64,000 nt of DNA from NCBI GenBank assembly GCA_021307315.1, contig JAJSPD010000030.1, positions 496,001 through 560,000 of the forward strand, read 5' to 3'. The first letter of the stretch is position 1; each line of letters begins with the position of its first letter. This document shows, one piece after another, positions 20,604 to 33,500 of the stretch. A program made the position numbers and the translations under genes. The DNA is from Bisporella sp. PMI_857. Its lineage: Eukaryota > Ascomycota > Leotiomycetes > Helotiales > Helotiaceae. The notes below the pieces were generated by a model. That model made no database searches. It was not told where the DNA came from and saw only the letters and a list, made by a program, of their open reading frames with translations.

Positions 20604-21619
20604 TCATAACTTGCCCCTTCGCTTGTTGACAGCTTCACGTAGAATGGAAATCACATCTGCGGGATCCTTTGCCCCAAAAACTGCACTACCTGCAACGATC
20701 ACATTGGCTCCAGCATCCGCTGCTTCCTCGATCGTTCCCGGTCCCAGTCCACCATCCACTTCGATGTTGAGCTCGGGATATCGTTTTCTTAGCTCGGTCA
20801 CTTTGGGTAATTCTGAAGCCATGAACTTTTGTCCACCGAATCCAGGATGAACGGTCATCACTAACACCATCTGCTTCTATTAGAGTACGGTTCCCCAGGG
20901 CACAAAGTGTATGGAGACTCACATCGGGCTTCTCATTTTCGTCTGTGCTCTCCAGAATATCCCATAAAACATCAACCTTTGTATCTGGCTTTATCGCAAT
21001 TCCCGCTAACATGCCCTGGTCATGAATATACCGAATCAACTCCTTGGGGCTCGTTTTTAGCTCGCTCGTCGACTCTGGACTCTCGGCTGCCGTACTATCA
21101 ACGGCAGCTTCATAGTGAAAACAATAGAGGTCGCATCCTGCTTTCTTAAATTCTTTGACCCATTTCTTTGGCTATTGCACAAGTTAGCTGAGTCGGGATT
21201 GATTCGAAGGCCGCATTACCTCAGCGATCATCATATGGCAGTCAAATGTTCCCTTTCCATGCCGCTGACTCGGCTTTGCGACGTGACTTCTGATTTTGGT
21301 GACAACAGGTGCCCCGAACGTGATGTTTGGCACAAAATGGCCGTCCATGATGTCGACTATAGTTTGTCAGTAACTTGTCATTGTACCAATGATAAATTGG
21401 CTTTGTAGCACAGCATGACGGCTTTCCGCAGCTGTTTGGAGGCCAGAGGACGTTGTGTAACTCCTTAAAGTCCCGCCATGTGTAGAGCAAAAACTGTTTT
21501 CGGGTTACGGTACCGTGTAGCCAGTCTGCACCCTGTCCGATTGTGTCCGAACATGCTTTCCCTAGCTCTGCGAAATCTGCTGAAAGGATTGAAGGTGCAA
21601 TGATTGCTGGAGGAGACAT
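20604..21619 (-). CDS. RPE1: Ribulose-phosphate 3-epimerase, four exons
   Basis: Exons 21619-21514, 21356-21220, 21171-20923 and 20870-20604 give 252 aa, the family's usual length of about 220-260. The enzyme interconverts ribulose 5-phosphate and xylulose 5-phosphate in the non-oxidative pentose phosphate pathway, in the cytosol. TIM-barrel signatures are in order: APSILSADF at residues 7-15, [10 protein letters not shown] (metal His and catalytic Asp) after the first intron, [20 protein letters not shown], and VDGG near the phosphate site. The start is fixed by the [10 protein letters not shown] context. Residues about 105-120 ([14 protein letters not shown]) are a polar insertion of the kind seen in fungal orthologues. 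Confidence 0.95.
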
Positions 21620-22182
21620 GTTGAGGAGATATGTCCGGAGCCCCGCCCTGCCGATTGAAACTCTGTCTGCTAAATTGATGTGAAATTTTTGCAGTCGCTT
21701 CACGAAATTCTAACGAATTTTGTGATTCGAGATTCTGATTACAAAAATCTTGAGCAAAATGTCAAGAATCGGAGCTTTAATGGAGAAGTGTTTCTTGGTG
21801 GGATGTTAACCAAAAGGCTTGGCTCAATGTTGGTGCGACAGGGGTCGTCTTATCACTTAATCATCGGCCAAAGATTCCCTACATTCTACGCCTCAGCGTG
21901 TTTGTGTAGAATTTGTATCCTTAATAGAAAGTAACAAAAGTTCCGTGTCCATATTCTAAGAGACGGAATTCAACACTCATAATTAATACTAGAGCCTAGA
22001 AGGCTTGGGAAATCTTTTTGATCTAGGAATATAAGTATGAAGCTACGGTTACACCTACAAGCTCAGGTTTTCAAGCTGTTTCATAAATATATCATCACAG
22101 TTTCTGGATTTCGCATCAAGCTCGGAACTTTCATGTGTTGCCTGACTCATAGAGATTTATAGGGATAGCTACTCTCTGGTGG
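21620..22182. other. Intergenic, nothing recognised
   Basis: AT-rich region between two minus-strand genes; holds the epimerase promoter. Confidence 0.5.
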
Positions 22183-23591
22183 CTATTCTTTACCAAGAAT
22201 CTGATCGAAGATGGCGATCAGCCACTTCACCTCATCGACTGTGGAGGGTTATTTAGCTACCGAATTGATTCCGTATTTGTAAAGAGAACATACCTGTATT
22301 GTAATGGACAAAGCTAGCCCTTACAACGCCATCTTTTTCTAGCCCGAAGAGTTCTTCTAGCAACCGCACACTGTAGAATCCTCCCCATCGAATTCCTACC
22401 TCTCCCTTGGACACCTCATCCACCTTCTCAACGAAATCCTTGCTCTTCCAATCTCTCACCAAGAAGCTGACAGTGCTTACTCTCTTTCTCGAGTCAGTGT
22501 CTCGACTGCCTATAATTGTGACATCTGATCGAGAATTGAGATATGTCAACAAGGTAGACTGAAGCTCAGCTTCACGTTTCTCAATTGCGGCCCAAGCACG
22601 AGAAGGGTTTGCGCTGAAGTAATCGACAACGGCGGGAATGGCAGCAACCAATTCATAGCTCGCTCCAGCAAGTCCGAGCTTGTCTGTCAACGTATTGGAA
22701 GGGTTGAAGTAATGCCCAAGAGAATGTACCGCGTCCAGTCCGGCTCGCGATGCATACAAAACCGAGATATGGGGACCGTATACCTGTGCTATTAGATATC
22801 ATTCATAAATACAAAACGAGATGAGTACCTTATACCAAGAAAAGCAATAAAAATCGACCCCTAGTGCCTTCACATTAATTTGACGATGCGGAGCATAAGC
22901 AACAGCATCCACGCAGAGTAAAGCTCCTGGAATGGTATGTACAGCATCAGCTATCGCCTGGATATCATGGATCGTGCCCAGAATATTAGATGCATGTGTG
23001 CATGTGACTAATACAGTCTTCTCAGTAAGTAGATCCTTCAGATCAGATGCTTCTAGCGTAGGGTTCTCCTTAGTTTTGGGTATCCACCATTTCAAAGTCA
23101 GCTTTTGCCTTGCAGCCAGACTGACCCACGGAGCGATGTTGGCTTCATGATCGACCTTTGAAACAATGATTTCAGAACCTTCTGGAAAGTCAAGAGAGAA
23201 GGAGAGATTGCGGAAGTTCTGGGTGGTTGATGAACCAAGAACTAAAGTAACTATCAGCTCAAACTTGCAGGGCCATAGTGGCTAATTTCAGTGTACCAAT
23301 CTCATCGACAGAAGCGTTAATATGCCTTGCAGCAGCCTCGAATCCTGCGTTGAACAAAGCCTCGGACTTAAGACCAACCGCGTAGGTTGATCCCATCTGA
23401 ACATTTGTATTTGAAAGATAATCATTGATACTATTTTTATTAGATATTTTTCCTATAGAACTAAATGTCTAGACTTACGACTGAACAACAGAATTAAGAG
23501 CTTGACTTCCGCCTGCATTGTCAAAATATACCTGGGACTGGCTCAGAGCGGGGAACTCGGCCCGTGATTTCTCGATGTCAAAATCAGCCAT
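22183..23591 (-). CDS. Class V aminotransferase fold (cysteine desulfurase-like) PLP enzyme, five exons
   Basis: Exons 23591-23479, 23430-23297, 23250-22829, 22783-22294 and 22238-22183 join to 404 aa. The N-terminus has YFDNAGGSQ, the hallmark of the cysteine desulfurase-like subfamily modelled as TIGR01976. Further motifs are LGSSTTQNF, DHEANIAPW, CTHASNILGT, LCVDAVAYAPH and the PLP-binding Lys in FSWYK, which is codon 223 and the last codon of exon 3. The reaction is not certain: relatives include cysteine desulfurases, selenocysteine lyases and the ergothioneine-pathway C-S lyase, while this subfamily is itself uncharacterised. There is no mitochondrial targeting sequence, so it is unlikely to be the Nfs1 desulfurase of Fe-S assembly. 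The last exon is only 56 nt. Confidence 0.85.
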
Positions 23592-24347
23592 GATGATAAC
23601 GAGAGCTGTCTGAAAAGCTTTCAAGGCCGCTATGCTTAGATTGAGCTCGGAGGAAGAATATAGAGAGAAATTATATTGATTCTTATGTTCTGTTTTGTGC
23701 TAGTTTGAGGATTCGCAAATATGCCTCGCTGTAGCATTCATCAAAGAGTGGAACTACCTACGCAAAATAACAGCCAATCCATTATGATTTTCACTGCCCG
23801 AAGAGGTCCAGAAGCATTCTCAAACTCGGCGGCCTTGTCTTTGACAGACATGTATTTTAACTTGCTCTTCACCACGATTCCAGGTCCGTAAGGAATAGAG
23901 CTTCCTAATTAGTGAACTCCGAATCCGAGTCCGGTGTGGATGCTGTTCAGTTGGCCTAAAGTCAAGGCTCATCCGGAAGACATTCTCTGGTTTACCTTAG
24001 GACGTATGGCGGTAAGGAAGGGAAAAGGGGGGCACACGAGGCTTGAACTCGAAACAATGCATAATGAAGTAACAAATTGGAAATATCCCACATTGTAGAA
24101 GAGCGCTTAAAGCCATATGGCGTTTAAAATGTATAAGATTATGCTCTTAGGTTCCAGTAAAACCATCAGATTCAGTTTTTGTGTGCCTCTCTCCTGCACA
24201 AACGCGCCGAGTGTTATCGTCGTTATGCGAATAGAATGCTAGGCGGTGTGGTCGATTCTGCCAGATCCGCTTTGATAAAATATAGGATGATTTCAACAGC
24301 CTCGAATCATTTTCAAAAATTCTTTAAGCATATCTGCTATACACAAA
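23592..24347. other. Divergent promoter region
   Basis: Shared 5' region of the class V PLP gene (minus) and the Ofd1-like gene (plus). A tRNA-like T-arm string near 24030-24055 is discussed among the rejected items. No gene is seen. Confidence 0.5.
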
Positions 24348-26365
24348 ATGGGAAAACGAAAGGCAGAGACTCATTTGAATGGCCATAATGGTCGAGGAAT
24401 TCTTAAGAAGCGCGCAAAAACAGGTGTGATTCAATTACATCCTTGATCTTCGATATCTGACAATAGCAAGCCCTCTCAGATGAGGAAGCACAAAAGTGCT
24501 TCAGAGGAGGTCTCTTTGACCCAAAAGTTTTGAAGGAATATACCAAAAGCTATGCGGAATCTGAGCCTTACAAACATAGCGTTATCCATGCATTGGTCAA
24601 TGACACTCTCCTCCGTTCGGTTCGCGACGAAATCAAAGAGAATGTCCACTTTACTCCAAAAGAAACCGATATATATAAAATACATCAGTCTGGGGATTTG
24701 GCTAACCTTGATGGCCTAGATGATGCAGCCTTGGAGAAACTACCCTCCCTGCTAAAGTTAAGGGACGCTCTTTATTCAGAGTCTTTTAGACAATATGTGG
24801 CAACAGTTACAGGATCCGGCGACCTGAGTGGTCGGAAAACAGATATGGCTATCAATGTTTATACTCCAGGCTGTCACTTGTTATGCCACGATGATGTGAT
24901 TGGCAGCAGGAGGGTCAGCTATATACTATATCTTACGGATCCAGATATCCCGTGGAAAGAGGAATGGGGTGGGGCTTTGAGATTATACCCAACACGAACA
25001 TACAAAGACCATAATGGAGAGAAGACGGTAACTCCAAGCCCTGATTTTACAAAGGTTATTCCGCCCGCATGGAATCAGCTGAGCTTCTTTGCTGTGCAAC
25101 CTGGAGAGAGTTTTCACGATGTCGAAGAAGTGTATCATGCCAGGACAAAAGAGCAATTGCAAAAAGAAGGAGGCAGGATAAGAATGGCTATCAGCGGTTG
25201 GTACCATATTCCACAAATTGGAGAGCCTGGTTATATTAAGGGAGCCGAAGAGAAATGGGGCCACAATAGTAGCTTGATGCAACTGCAAGGCAATCCCGAT
25301 AAATACGACTTTCCTCAACAACAATCCATTACAGTCGACGCGAAGTCGAGGCCCCTTGAAGAGAAAGAACTAGAAGAAACAGATTTTGACTTCTTGCTCA
25401 AATACATGGCTCCTACATATCTTACTCCGGATACTCTGGAGCAAGTTTCGGAGAGCTTTCTTGAGTTGTCCAGTGTCACATTAGATGGTCTTTTATCGGC
25501 GAAATTTGCGGAAAGGGTGAAAAATTATATACAGTCACAAGAAGTATCACCCTCGTCAGCCATCGCTACAGGTTCAAAGGGCTCGTGGAGTATTGCAAAG
25601 CCGCCCCACAAGCAACGCTTTCTTTATCAGCAACCTACATCTGCCGCCCCTGACAAGACCAAAGAGAGCATTGCACACCTCGATCCGATCACAGAACTTC
25701 TCGATGTCTTCCTTCCAAGTAGACAATTCCGGCAGTGGCTCGAAATCGCGACTGAGTGTGAGGTAGAGAATTTCGATATCTTAGCACGGAGGTTTCGAAG
25801 AGGTCAGGACTACGCTCTTGCTACGAGCCATGAAGGCCAACCAAGACTCGAGATCAGTCTTGGCCTTACTCCTACTCCAGGATGGGGTGCTGACGAGGAA
25901 GAGGACGTTGAACCAACGGAAAAGGAAGTTATCAAAGAAAACAATAAGAAAGCCAATGACAGAAAGAAGGTCAACGGCAAGGAAAATATTGAAGTTGAAC
26001 CCGAAGAAGATGACGTTGGTGGTCATGAAGTGTATATGGCTGGTGATGATGATGAGGCCATTGGAGATGCCGCCGTATACAAGGCCTCATCAGATGCTGA
26101 TGATGACAATGTTTTATTCACAATGCCTCCCTCGTGGAACAAGATGAGTATTGTCTTGAGAGATAGCGGGGTGCTCAAATTCGTGAAATATGTTAGCAAA
26201 AATGCAAAAGGTGATCGATGGGACATCAGTGGCGCTTTCGGGGTTAAAGAAACGGACGACAATGAAGGAGAGGAGCAAGAGGAATCGCAAGAAATTTCTT
26301 TGGAGGATAGCGAGGAAGAAGTTTTCAATGGGTTTCCCGATTCTGAGGACAGCGATTCGGATTAG
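24348..26365 (+). CDS. ofd1: Prolyl 3,4-dihydroxylase Ofd1/Tpa1 (2-oxoglutarate-Fe(II) oxygenase), two exons
   Basis: Exons 24348-24423 and 24471-26365 give 656 aa; family members are about 515-650. The short first exon encodes a basic MGKRKAE...LKKRAK start that could be a nuclear signal. The N-terminal double-stranded beta-helix has the iron ligands H-x-D in CHLLCHDDV, a distal His in SFHDVEEV and the 2-oxoglutarate Arg in GGRIRMAISGW. The C-terminal half matches the non-catalytic second helix fold (Ofd1 C-terminal domain), with an acidic Lys/Glu-rich insert (about 465-530) and an acidic tail of SEDSDSD type. Yeast Tpa1 hydroxylates ribosomal protein Rps23 and affects termination; fission yeast Ofd1 promotes Sre1 turnover when oxygen is present. 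Both roles are plausible here. Confidence 0.92.
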
Positions 26366-27557
26366 ATTCAATACTGCAATCCACCAGATAGACAAATGGT
26401 TATATATCGTGGATTCTCAACGATCTGTGCCAACCACGGATACACTACAAATGGATGATACATGAACAAAGTCAATAGACAACAGGTGTGAAGTTGAGCC
26501 AAAGCATACGCCTTTAAATTAAGCATTGGCAAGATCATTGGGCATCTGAAAATATATCTCGAGCTCTGACCACTTGGCCCTTAGATTTTAGATAAGCAGC
26601 CATAACTTCAGGTATTCGGTTACACGATCAAATTCAAATATGCTACGCTCTAGTTTTGGTAATAACTTTTCAGAAATTTATGCGACCAATGACACCCACC
26701 ACCAGCACTGTACATTGACATATATCACAAAACACGGACAGTCTTCAATGCTACAGTCCTCTATCTTATAAGAAATGACCCATCGTGCTCAGAACGCTAT
26801 AATTGCCCCAGTGAGCAAGACACCCCTTGCTAAGTAGAAGGTGCCATCGTCAATTGTCCCGCAATTTCTTCAGGCTAATCCTTGGATGGTGTAACGATAG
26901 CAGAGCTAGACATAGTAGACTTCAAGCAAAGCTTACCGGAGTCTAAATGCACTAAGTGTCGTGCACTCAACTGTTTCACATCTTTTGGCTCCCATGCCTG
27001 CACCTACTACGCAGAAAGATACTATTCTCCCAGTAGGAGGGGGTCAACCGGCAAGCAGCTAATCGTAGTCAAGCGAGGGTGGATGGTTGATTTTCACAAT
27101 TATGTCATGCATCAGCGGGATTACATCCAGGGATCGGGTACAAACGATTTAAACCTAGCCCATGGGTAGAGAGGAAGCTGGGATGCGAGTTTGTTCGGTT
27201 TTTGGGAGGTCTCGGAGGGTGTATCCGCTGTTAGTTTCCTCTACTCCTCTGTGTCCCTCTCTGTGAGTGTACGGTCTAGTAGAACCAGAAAATATGCGCT
27301 TAAACAGGGCAGCATTAAGCTGGCTTTGGCTTCTTCAACACTACGATCGAATTGAGGAATTGGAAACAGGTGAGATCAAGAACGGCAGCAATCTCACATT
27401 AACTCCAGCCGAGGGGGGAATGGCGGGATGTATCAGGCGAGTTCTTGAATGTGACAAGACAAAAGTTTTGAAGCTTAAGACTTGATGATATACAACATGT
27501 TTAGTAAGGAAAAGAGTAAGACTTTCGAAAATAATTGAAGTCTCTTGCATATATATC
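26366..27557. other. Intergenic, nothing recognised
   Basis: About 1.2 kb after the Ofd1-like gene. Short frames at 26882-27169 and 27267-27485 have no recognisable features. Confidence 0.45.
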
Positions 27558-28563
27558 TTAGAAGTCGAGGCCAGTAAGCATGTTCATAGCAAGCCAGGGC
27601 TGCTCGCTTCCATGACCAATCGGGACATCCATGTTTCCAAGTTTCCCTTCCAACAGCATCTCATCTTCCTCTACATCCTCCCAAACAACGCCTCTCTGTG
27701 GACCGTATGAACCTTTCTGTACACCTTTCTTTAATTCGTGAGCTTCGTGTGCATGCCCCCACTTTATCCCATCCCCTACAACGAAGCAGGGTGCGGAATG
27801 CCCGGAGGACGGCTGCTCATTTCGGGGAATGGCGGATTCTCATGCTTGTAAAAGCAAATGCTTCGTCGAGTTCAGAACGGCATATGCGATATTCAACCCG
27901 TTTATAGCCAGGGTGAGATTAAACCGGAACCCATGTGCAATAGCAAATCCAGAAATAGTGATGGACACGAGACGAGCCGTTTGATTCAAATAGATCTAGA
28001 TCCCCACGCATGACTTCCCATAATGCCCAATGCAACTTCACTTTTCACGCACTAGCCAATATCACTAAATTCAAGCCTATATGCAGAATCCCCTCAGGTT
28101 TAAGAGCAGCCTCGGATACGAGTCCCAACATAGGCTTGGGGGCTAAGTGCGGAGGCCGAATCCCGTTGAGCCGTTCCAATCGAGCACGAAGAAAGTCGAT
28201 GATCTGCAGAAATAGGGTGGGTCCCGGCTCGATTGAACGATATATTAGAATCACTCTCGTCGCTTTAATCTGCGGATATGACGAAAGTGGCAGGCTTCTC
28301 ATCTGGCAACCTGCAAGACCCCTAGAATGCTCATCTGAGCAGTCAATTTACATCTTGCTACAAGCATCTGAAGCGGCACCTACTCGATGTAAAAAACATC
28401 CACCACTGCCAGCATTCTTAGCAATCATATCGAAATTCACGCAAACACCATAATCTAGCAGCTCTCCGTCGCTACCACTGATACATACGATGGATACGCG
28501 GACTCTATACTTCAGTTGAGTTGTGCTGCTTAGTGACCTATCATTTCTAGTTAGATGGAATGG
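27558..28563 (-). pseudogene. Probable decayed protein gene, unrecognised family
   Basis: Reading the minus strand, one frame from about 28560 to 27820 stays coding-like but is broken by TAA (28348-28350), TGA (28045-28047), TAA (27919-27921) and TGA (27817-27819). Its longest clean part is 85 codons (28302-28045), with segments such as LRARLERLNGIRPPHLAP and SEAALKPEGILHIGL. A second frame takes over and ends at the TAA 27558-27560 with a convincing C-terminus (SYGPQRGVVWEDVEEDEM, then GSEQPWLAMNMLTGLDF). All four stops could come from C-to-T changes on one strand or the other (CAA, CGA or TGG codons), as repeat-induced point mutation or plain decay would give. I do not recognise the family. 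A spliced gene with an unusual structure, or chance, is still possible. Confidence 0.35.
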
Positions 28564-29632
28564 TCATCAGCACAACGACTGAGCTGGTCATGTCGTCAGT
28601 GCAAATGTCCATGTTTCGCACGTTTCTGATCTTACTTCTAGCACTGCTCTAACTTAGTCGCTCTCGGCATAAGACCATCCTTGCTACAGCCTGGGTTTAT
28701 GCTAGCTGTGCGTGTTATTCTAGATTTTCTGCGTTTCATTTTGTTGGCATTGTTAGTTCAGAGTAATCCCCGATTTGTCAATGAGTTTCATCCCAACAGA
28801 TTTCCTACATGCGTGACCCGATTCCTTGAATTTTCTTCCGTAACTCGGTCTGCTGGACAAGCGTTGATTATGGCCAAGTTTAATCTCACGGCCCGAACGG
28901 AACGGCTCTGATCTCAATTTCTTGTTCGTGTGTCCTGCCTAGGAAGCACGCTCGGAGGGATGCCTTAGAAATCAACAAGCCGAGGGCGTGTCAGACGCGT
29001 ACAGGAAACCAACAAGGTTACATCTCCTGTTCGTCAGTCTGTGAGGCGCAGCCTTATGCTGAAGAAGCCTTTGGAGCTAAATAACTTCTTAAGTCCAGCT
29101 GATGGTTCACGTGACTATGTGAAGCACATTGTTCGTCACTTAGGTTAAACAAAGAGCAGTAAACATCGCTATTCTATCAGTATTGTGAGTCTGACACCGC
29201 ACTGAAGCAATATTCGACTATACATAGAGTGATTCTGGTGCCATGCACACAGGTAGGTATAAGAGAGGAGCTCGTCCTCAATGTTGCATCAGCTTCTAGA
29301 AATATTTGCCGCCATATGAAAAGTAAAGTCCAACAGCTTCATATGGTGTAATTGGAGAAATAAGACAAGGGCTGGCTGCTTAGTGGGCTAAAGTTGCAAG
29401 GTAGGATAGTACGATGCTAATGGCTAACCGTCACCTTCCAAGTTGGAAGAGAGAGAGAGTAAAAGCCAGAGGCTCACTTGAAGATCTGCTGCCTCTTTGT
29501 TCGTGTATCCTCTAATTGATGATTCAAATTGTCATTAAGCTTAAGTCTACCCTATAAATTGACGTCTTTCGTCTCATTAAAAACAGGCTCCTTCGTCACT
29601 CAACGCTTTCCAGTGTTGAAATCTCCATCGCC
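28564..29632. other. Upstream region of the MFS transporter, nothing recognised
   Basis: About 1 kb without a supported gene. A GAGAGAGAGAG run lies near 29449-29458. Confidence 0.45.
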
Positions 29633-31105
29633 ATGGGCTCCAACACAACGTTTGGGGAAGTCTTTCGCCCAAGCATCAAGGATGATCTGGGTGGGCTTGA
29701 TATGGTCTCCATCGGGCATGCAAACCCCATTGACAGTGAAGCTGGTATCACTACAGCACAGTGCAGTGGTCCAAGTCAACGACTCCCGCGAGCTGATGGC
29801 GGAAAGGATGCATGGCTGTTCCTAACAGGGTGTTTCGTATTTGAAGCCATAGTTTGGGGTGAGTTTCCCATGCCCCTATCACATCTCCATCTAATAGAGT
29901 GTAGGGTTTCCCTTCTCTTTTGGTGTATTTCAATCATACTACACATCGCACCCGCCTTTCTCCCAACATACGAGCGGAATTGCAGCCGTTGGGACCTGCT
30001 CTACTGGAATCATGTACTTGTTTGCACCTATCTCACTCTATGCACTGGAAGCTTGGCCATCTATTCGTCGGCAATCCTCAATCTTCGGACTGATCATCGT
30101 CATCTCGGCACTCGTTTCTTCTAGCTTTTCAACTCTTGTCTGGCATCTGATACTCACACAAGGTATTTTGTATGCCATTGGAGGCAGTCTACTCTATTCT
30201 CCAACAATGTTCTATCTTGACGAGTGGTTTATTGAGAAGAAGGGGTTGGCCTTCGGTATAATGTGGGCTGGTGCCGGCACGTAAGAATTATCCCCACTCC
30301 TTAAACCTATACTTTCTAAATGGCCTTCAGATCCGGCGTCATCTTTCCATTCTTGCTCACATTCCTGCTGGACACATATGGATTCCGCATCACTCTCAGA
30401 ATCTGGTCCATTATCCTCCTCCTTCTCTGCGGCCCGCTCATATACTTCATCAAACCCCGTCTCCCGCCTAATGCCAGAACCCGACAGCCAGTCTCGTACG
30501 CCTTTCTCAAAACTAGAACCTTTTTCTTCCTCCAAGCTGGGAACATTCTCGAATCTTTGGGCTTCTTTCTTCCATCGATCTACCTCCCCATCTACGCCAC
30601 TTCTCTCCACCTACCGAAAGTAGCACCTACTCTACTCCTTGCGCTCTTGAACTCCTTTTCTGTCATCGGTGCTATTCTTCTCGGCTATGCGACAGACCAC
30701 ATACATGTCACCCTAGTCATCACCGTCTCTTGCATCGTCTCATCTCTCTCCATATTTCTTATTTGGGGTCTCTCTACCTCGTTCCCGGCACTTATCATCT
30801 TCGCAGCGATATACGGGATCTTCGCGGGGGGGTTTAGCGCAACATGGGCGGGTATGATCAAGGAGGTAAAGAAGGAAGATGAAAGAGCGGGGTTGGGCAC
30901 GCTGATGGGGATGTTCAGTTCTGGGCGTGGGGTTGGAAGTGTGGTTAGTGGGCCGATAAGTGAGGTTCTTTTGAAAGGCTCACCGTGGAAGGGAAGGGTT
31001 GCAGGGGGATATGGGACGAGCCATGGTGCCGTCATTGTTTTTACGGGGGTTAGTGCGATTTGCGGAATAGTTGGCCTGGGGGCAAGAAAGCGGAGGAGGG
31101 CTTAG
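29633..31105 (+). CDS. MFS transporter, monocarboxylate-porter type, three exons
   Basis: Exons 29633-29858, 29905-30280 and 30331-31105 give 458 aa with about 12 membrane helices after a polar 65-residue N-terminus. The first helix region ends VWGFPFSFGVFQSYY, the pattern of fungal monocarboxylate transporter-like (Mch) proteins, which are annotated as carrying monocarboxylates such as pyruvate or lactate but are often orphan. LLYSPTMFYLDEWF after helix 4, the SGVIFPFLL helix and IYGIFAGGFSATWAGM are consistent with this group. Introns are 46 and 50 bp. The true substrate is not readable. There is no metabolic partner nearby. Confidence 0.88.
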
Positions 31106-33500
31106 GGGTTGGAGACTAAACAGAGGGGAGATACGAGCCTTGAAGTAGAGAAGGATACTTATGAATCGTGAAGGAAAGTCTGTAGGTGAGATTTCCTTTT
31201 TATTTCTTCATCTAAGCTCCTGAGAATCAGCTTAGTGCCGGTCATCGGTGCAGCAAAGGCCTTTTTAGATCAGCCTGCATTTCATTATAGAAACGTTCAT
31301 TTTCGATTAAATTTATCGCTTTCTTAGTGAGTACCCCTCCGGAGCGATATATCTGAATTCGAAACTTAAATCACATATTAACTACAATAAAACCATTTCC
31401 CAGAAGCGTGACTCCCCATCTTTAGCTACAGAGGTGATTTGAGACCGTGATATGCGGCCCTCATTCTCTAAAGGCCAAGCGCCACCATGTTTTATTTACC
31501 TCTTGAGGATCACAATAGCGGCTTCAGATATCGGGATGCACTTTGCAGGAAAAGGCTTGTCCTTTATTGCATGCCTGACATTCGTTTGTCTAGTATGAGA
31601 CCTATGCCTTCAGCACGTTTTTGTCATACTCGTCAGCGATCCTGTATTTGCGCAGCCATTACGCGCGGACTCATTATATATGCGGCCCGATGGGTGCTTG
31701 AGATCTGTTGCTTTGTTGGCATAGATAAGGTATTGTCGCTACAGCTTCACCCCGGCCTTTCCTGTCATGATATATCTTACGCTCCAGCTCCAATTTGAAT
31801 TCTGCATGCTGAGACTAGCAGATTTTGCCGCTGCGAGAGGATGTACGCCAATACTTTGGGAAATTTCTATAAATAAATTAGTAAGTTTGAGGGAAGATAG
31901 AGGATTTCAGTTGGTCCTGGGACTTGAGATTGTTAGTTTGCATATATTTCATAATTCTCAACCGCGATTTTTAAACCATGAAGATATCTAGAACATAGAT
32001 ATGAAGGGTGAGTCAATATTACGCTTGGACCCAACTGTGGTGGGGAGTGTCTGTAAGGACGATTTTTCGGTGTGTCAAGATCTGGAAAAAAAAATAGAAG
32101 CTCTTGTAATACTTTGCTCTACGCCATCTATGGATTGAAATTTATGGGAGAATGTACTCCCAATGTTTCAAAAAGTTTGAACGCTCAATTAAGATATCTT
32201 GCATACTGAGCGCCGCACCAGCTGCAGGTGCATTGTATGAGAGTGTGTGACCACATAATTGTAAACATTGATATTGGGAGGATTCGCGTATCGTTATTGG
32301 AGCTGGCAGCGCTCTGGTATGTATTAGAGGATGAATTCACAATGGATCATTTTTGTTTTATATATGGAATTATAAGGTTTTACACATTATACTTTGGGTT
32401 AGCGGCGGACATGACTATATGAGAAGCGTTTCAATGTATCAAAAAATTGCGTATATTGGGTTTAAGGAGATTCCCAATATATAGCTATTAATTAAGTTTG
32501 AGGCAGGTAGCTATGCCTTTGGTGGTTTTCCTCTCCAGTACGCTGAGGTCCTTAGCGTACATTGCAAAGAGGTTCTTGCTTGACATTTTCGACTAAGCAT
32601 GAGGTTGTCTTGGGGCTAAAAAGAACACTACCTGGATAAAACTTTAGGGTCTCATAGCGTCTCCTCGTATTGGATAAGCTCCAGAATCACCCCGCATAAC
32701 TTTCTAGTCATGCTTGATTCTCTTCTTTCGACTTTGCTTTTTCCACTAAATCTGAACTAACTAGGTAATGATCTTCGTCGCCTTAATGGTAGGGTTCTCA
32801 CTAGTCAAAAGCTTAACTCAAATAAGGTTACGGCCCGAACCGACAGCCCCACCTGGATATTAAGCGAGCTAACCATCCAGAAATGTTATAGAAACAGAGC
32901 TCCATCTTCCATTACTCATCATTACAATGATTCGTTCCAAAACACACACCAATACTTTGCTAAGCTCACTCTAGCTTAACGTATGTGCTCATCTCTATGA
33001 AGGCATACGCTTTGCCATTCCCAGTTGCATTACGAGCGATAATTCTTATGGTCTACAGTGACTTGCATCCTTGCTATTTGCTTTAACCACGGCTTCACTT
33101 TACGCTAAGATTCTATTTGACATTTTCAGCATTAAGGCGAAGGTGAGTCTCTACTAGGCTGTCTAAGGTAACCGAAACATGTCGCGTTGCTCACATCGCC
33201 TTTAGGTTTCAGTGCCCCAAATCCAATCCATTCTCCAAGCCAAAATCAGCTTCCTTGGTGTCATCTATCCCGCTTCACTACTGTCATTTACTGCCAGTAG
33301 GTCAAACTTTGTAACTGTAGACTCTACTCTAGGTGCGTATGCAAGCTTTTCAAAAAAGCGATTTGGGAACATTCACCCTTATTTCCCGATATCTGTTTCA
33401 CATCTTATCCTTCTCCTACAATACCATTGAATTTCAATAAACTAGTAATATTGGACTGGGCTAACTTATTCCTCAAACACAGCACAATCAAATATCCTAA
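31106..33500. other. 2.4-kb gene-free AT-rich region
   Basis: No supported gene. Near 33137-33207 there is an intron-like unit (AAG|GTGAGTC ... CTTTAG), which could be a 5'-UTR intron of the hypothetical gene at 33501; this is speculation. The tract 31820-32500 is especially AT-rich. Confidence 0.4.

Noticed and set aside
24025..24060. tRNA-like T-arm on the minus strand (TTCAAGC loop with flanking stem)
   Set aside because: The stem pairs only four of five positions, and no matching acceptor 5' strand, anticodon arm or D arm lies at the right distance. It may be a chance match or a tRNA-derived remnant.
28010..28453. 147-codon plus-strand frame
   Set aside because: It is antisense to the coding-like minus-strand frame of the decayed gene and has no motif.
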